A stretch of 5,483 nucleotides of DNA from Anaerolineae bacterium (GTDB taxonomy: Bacteria; Chloroflexota; Anaerolineae; SpSt-313). A program made the position numbers and the translations under genes. The notes under the pieces are model-generated. The model did not search any database. It was given only the letters and a program-made list of their open reading frames with translations, and was not told the origin of the DNA. Positions 5,342-5,483 of the stretch are shown one piece after another. How positions within the stretch are numbered: the first letter of the stretch is position 1; every line of letters starts with the position of its first letter. The DNA lies in assembly GCA_023511475.1 (NCBI GenBank), contig JAIMBM010000250.1:1-5483 (forward strand). The letters are read 5' to 3'.

Positions 5342-5483
5342 CACGGGCGGACAAGTGGCCGCACGGGCGTGGCCAACAACTCGAGAAGCGGTGCCCCATC
5401 CCGCCGACCCCCATCCCCCCCCCCCCCCCCGCGGGGGGTGGGGCGGGTTTTGGGGGTAAGGGGTGGTTGGCGGGGGGGGGGGG

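Larger units (their letters stand above)
5102..5483. other. Non-coding 3' region and low-complexity end
   Basis: No gene is supported in these 382 bases. Open frames here are short and Pro/Arg/Ala-rich and lack a good ribosome binding site or recognisable family. Contents: the hairpin at 5163-5181, repeat copy B, a short direct repeat ACGGGCG (near 5343 and 5363), then homopolymer-rich sequence from about 5391: 16 C at 5415-5430, GCGGGGGG, and 12 G at 5472-5483. The final part is suspect as true sequence. Confidence 0.6.

Noticed and set aside
1..5483. CRISPR array, tRNA, rRNA, transposase, phage or defence genes
   Set aside because: No regularly spaced repeats, no RNA gene signatures and no such protein motifs were found on either strand.

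Overview
The window is GC-rich bacterial DNA from a bacterium using sigma70-type promoters: three near-consensus -35/-10 pairs with 17-18 bp spacers can be read directly. It holds three complete protein genes and one gene cut by the left edge. Base composition, GTG/TTG starts, C/G-rich intergenic repeats and the gene families would fit a Chloroflexota- or Actinomycetota-like organism, but no marker gene settles the lineage. The last ~70 bases are C/G homopolymer-rich and look like the low-quality end of an assembled contig.

Layout. (1) Bases 1-1350, minus strand: FGGY-family carbohydrate kinase, 450 codons present, C-terminal end missing. (2) 1416-2372, minus: SorC-family sugar-responsive repressor, upstream of the kinase and in the same transcription unit (65 bp between the genes). 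(3) 2373-2606: control region of that operon, with a consensus promoter and two near-identical palindromes (TGATCATNTGATCA) on either side of it. (4) 2607-3530, minus: tandem two-domain GNAT acetyltransferase with its own promoter; a 14-bp palindrome fills much of that promoter's spacer, and its core is repeated 31 bp upstream. (5) 3531-3994: a 464-bp divergent intergenic region carrying two outward promoters, a dispersed repeat copy and a 40-bp perfect palindrome. (6) 3995-5101, plus: Gfo/Idh/MocA-family NAD(P)-dependent oxidoreductase with a consensus promoter and strong ribosome binding site. (7) 5102-5483: no gene seen; a hairpin, a second copy of the dispersed repeat, and the low-complexity end.

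How the genes may work together. The regulator and kinase look like a self-regulated catabolic unit for a sugar or polyol: SorC proteins typically sense a phosphorylated sugar, which an FGGY kinase can produce, and the palindromes flanking the operon promoter are the natural candidate operators. The Gfo/Idh/MocA dehydrogenase may act on a related polyol or sugar, but its promoter lacks the TGATCA palindrome, so membership of the same regulon is not supported. The acetyltransferase has no evident link to sugar metabolism. I see no defence, CRISPR, phage or transposase genes; what is unusual lies in the intergenic DNA.
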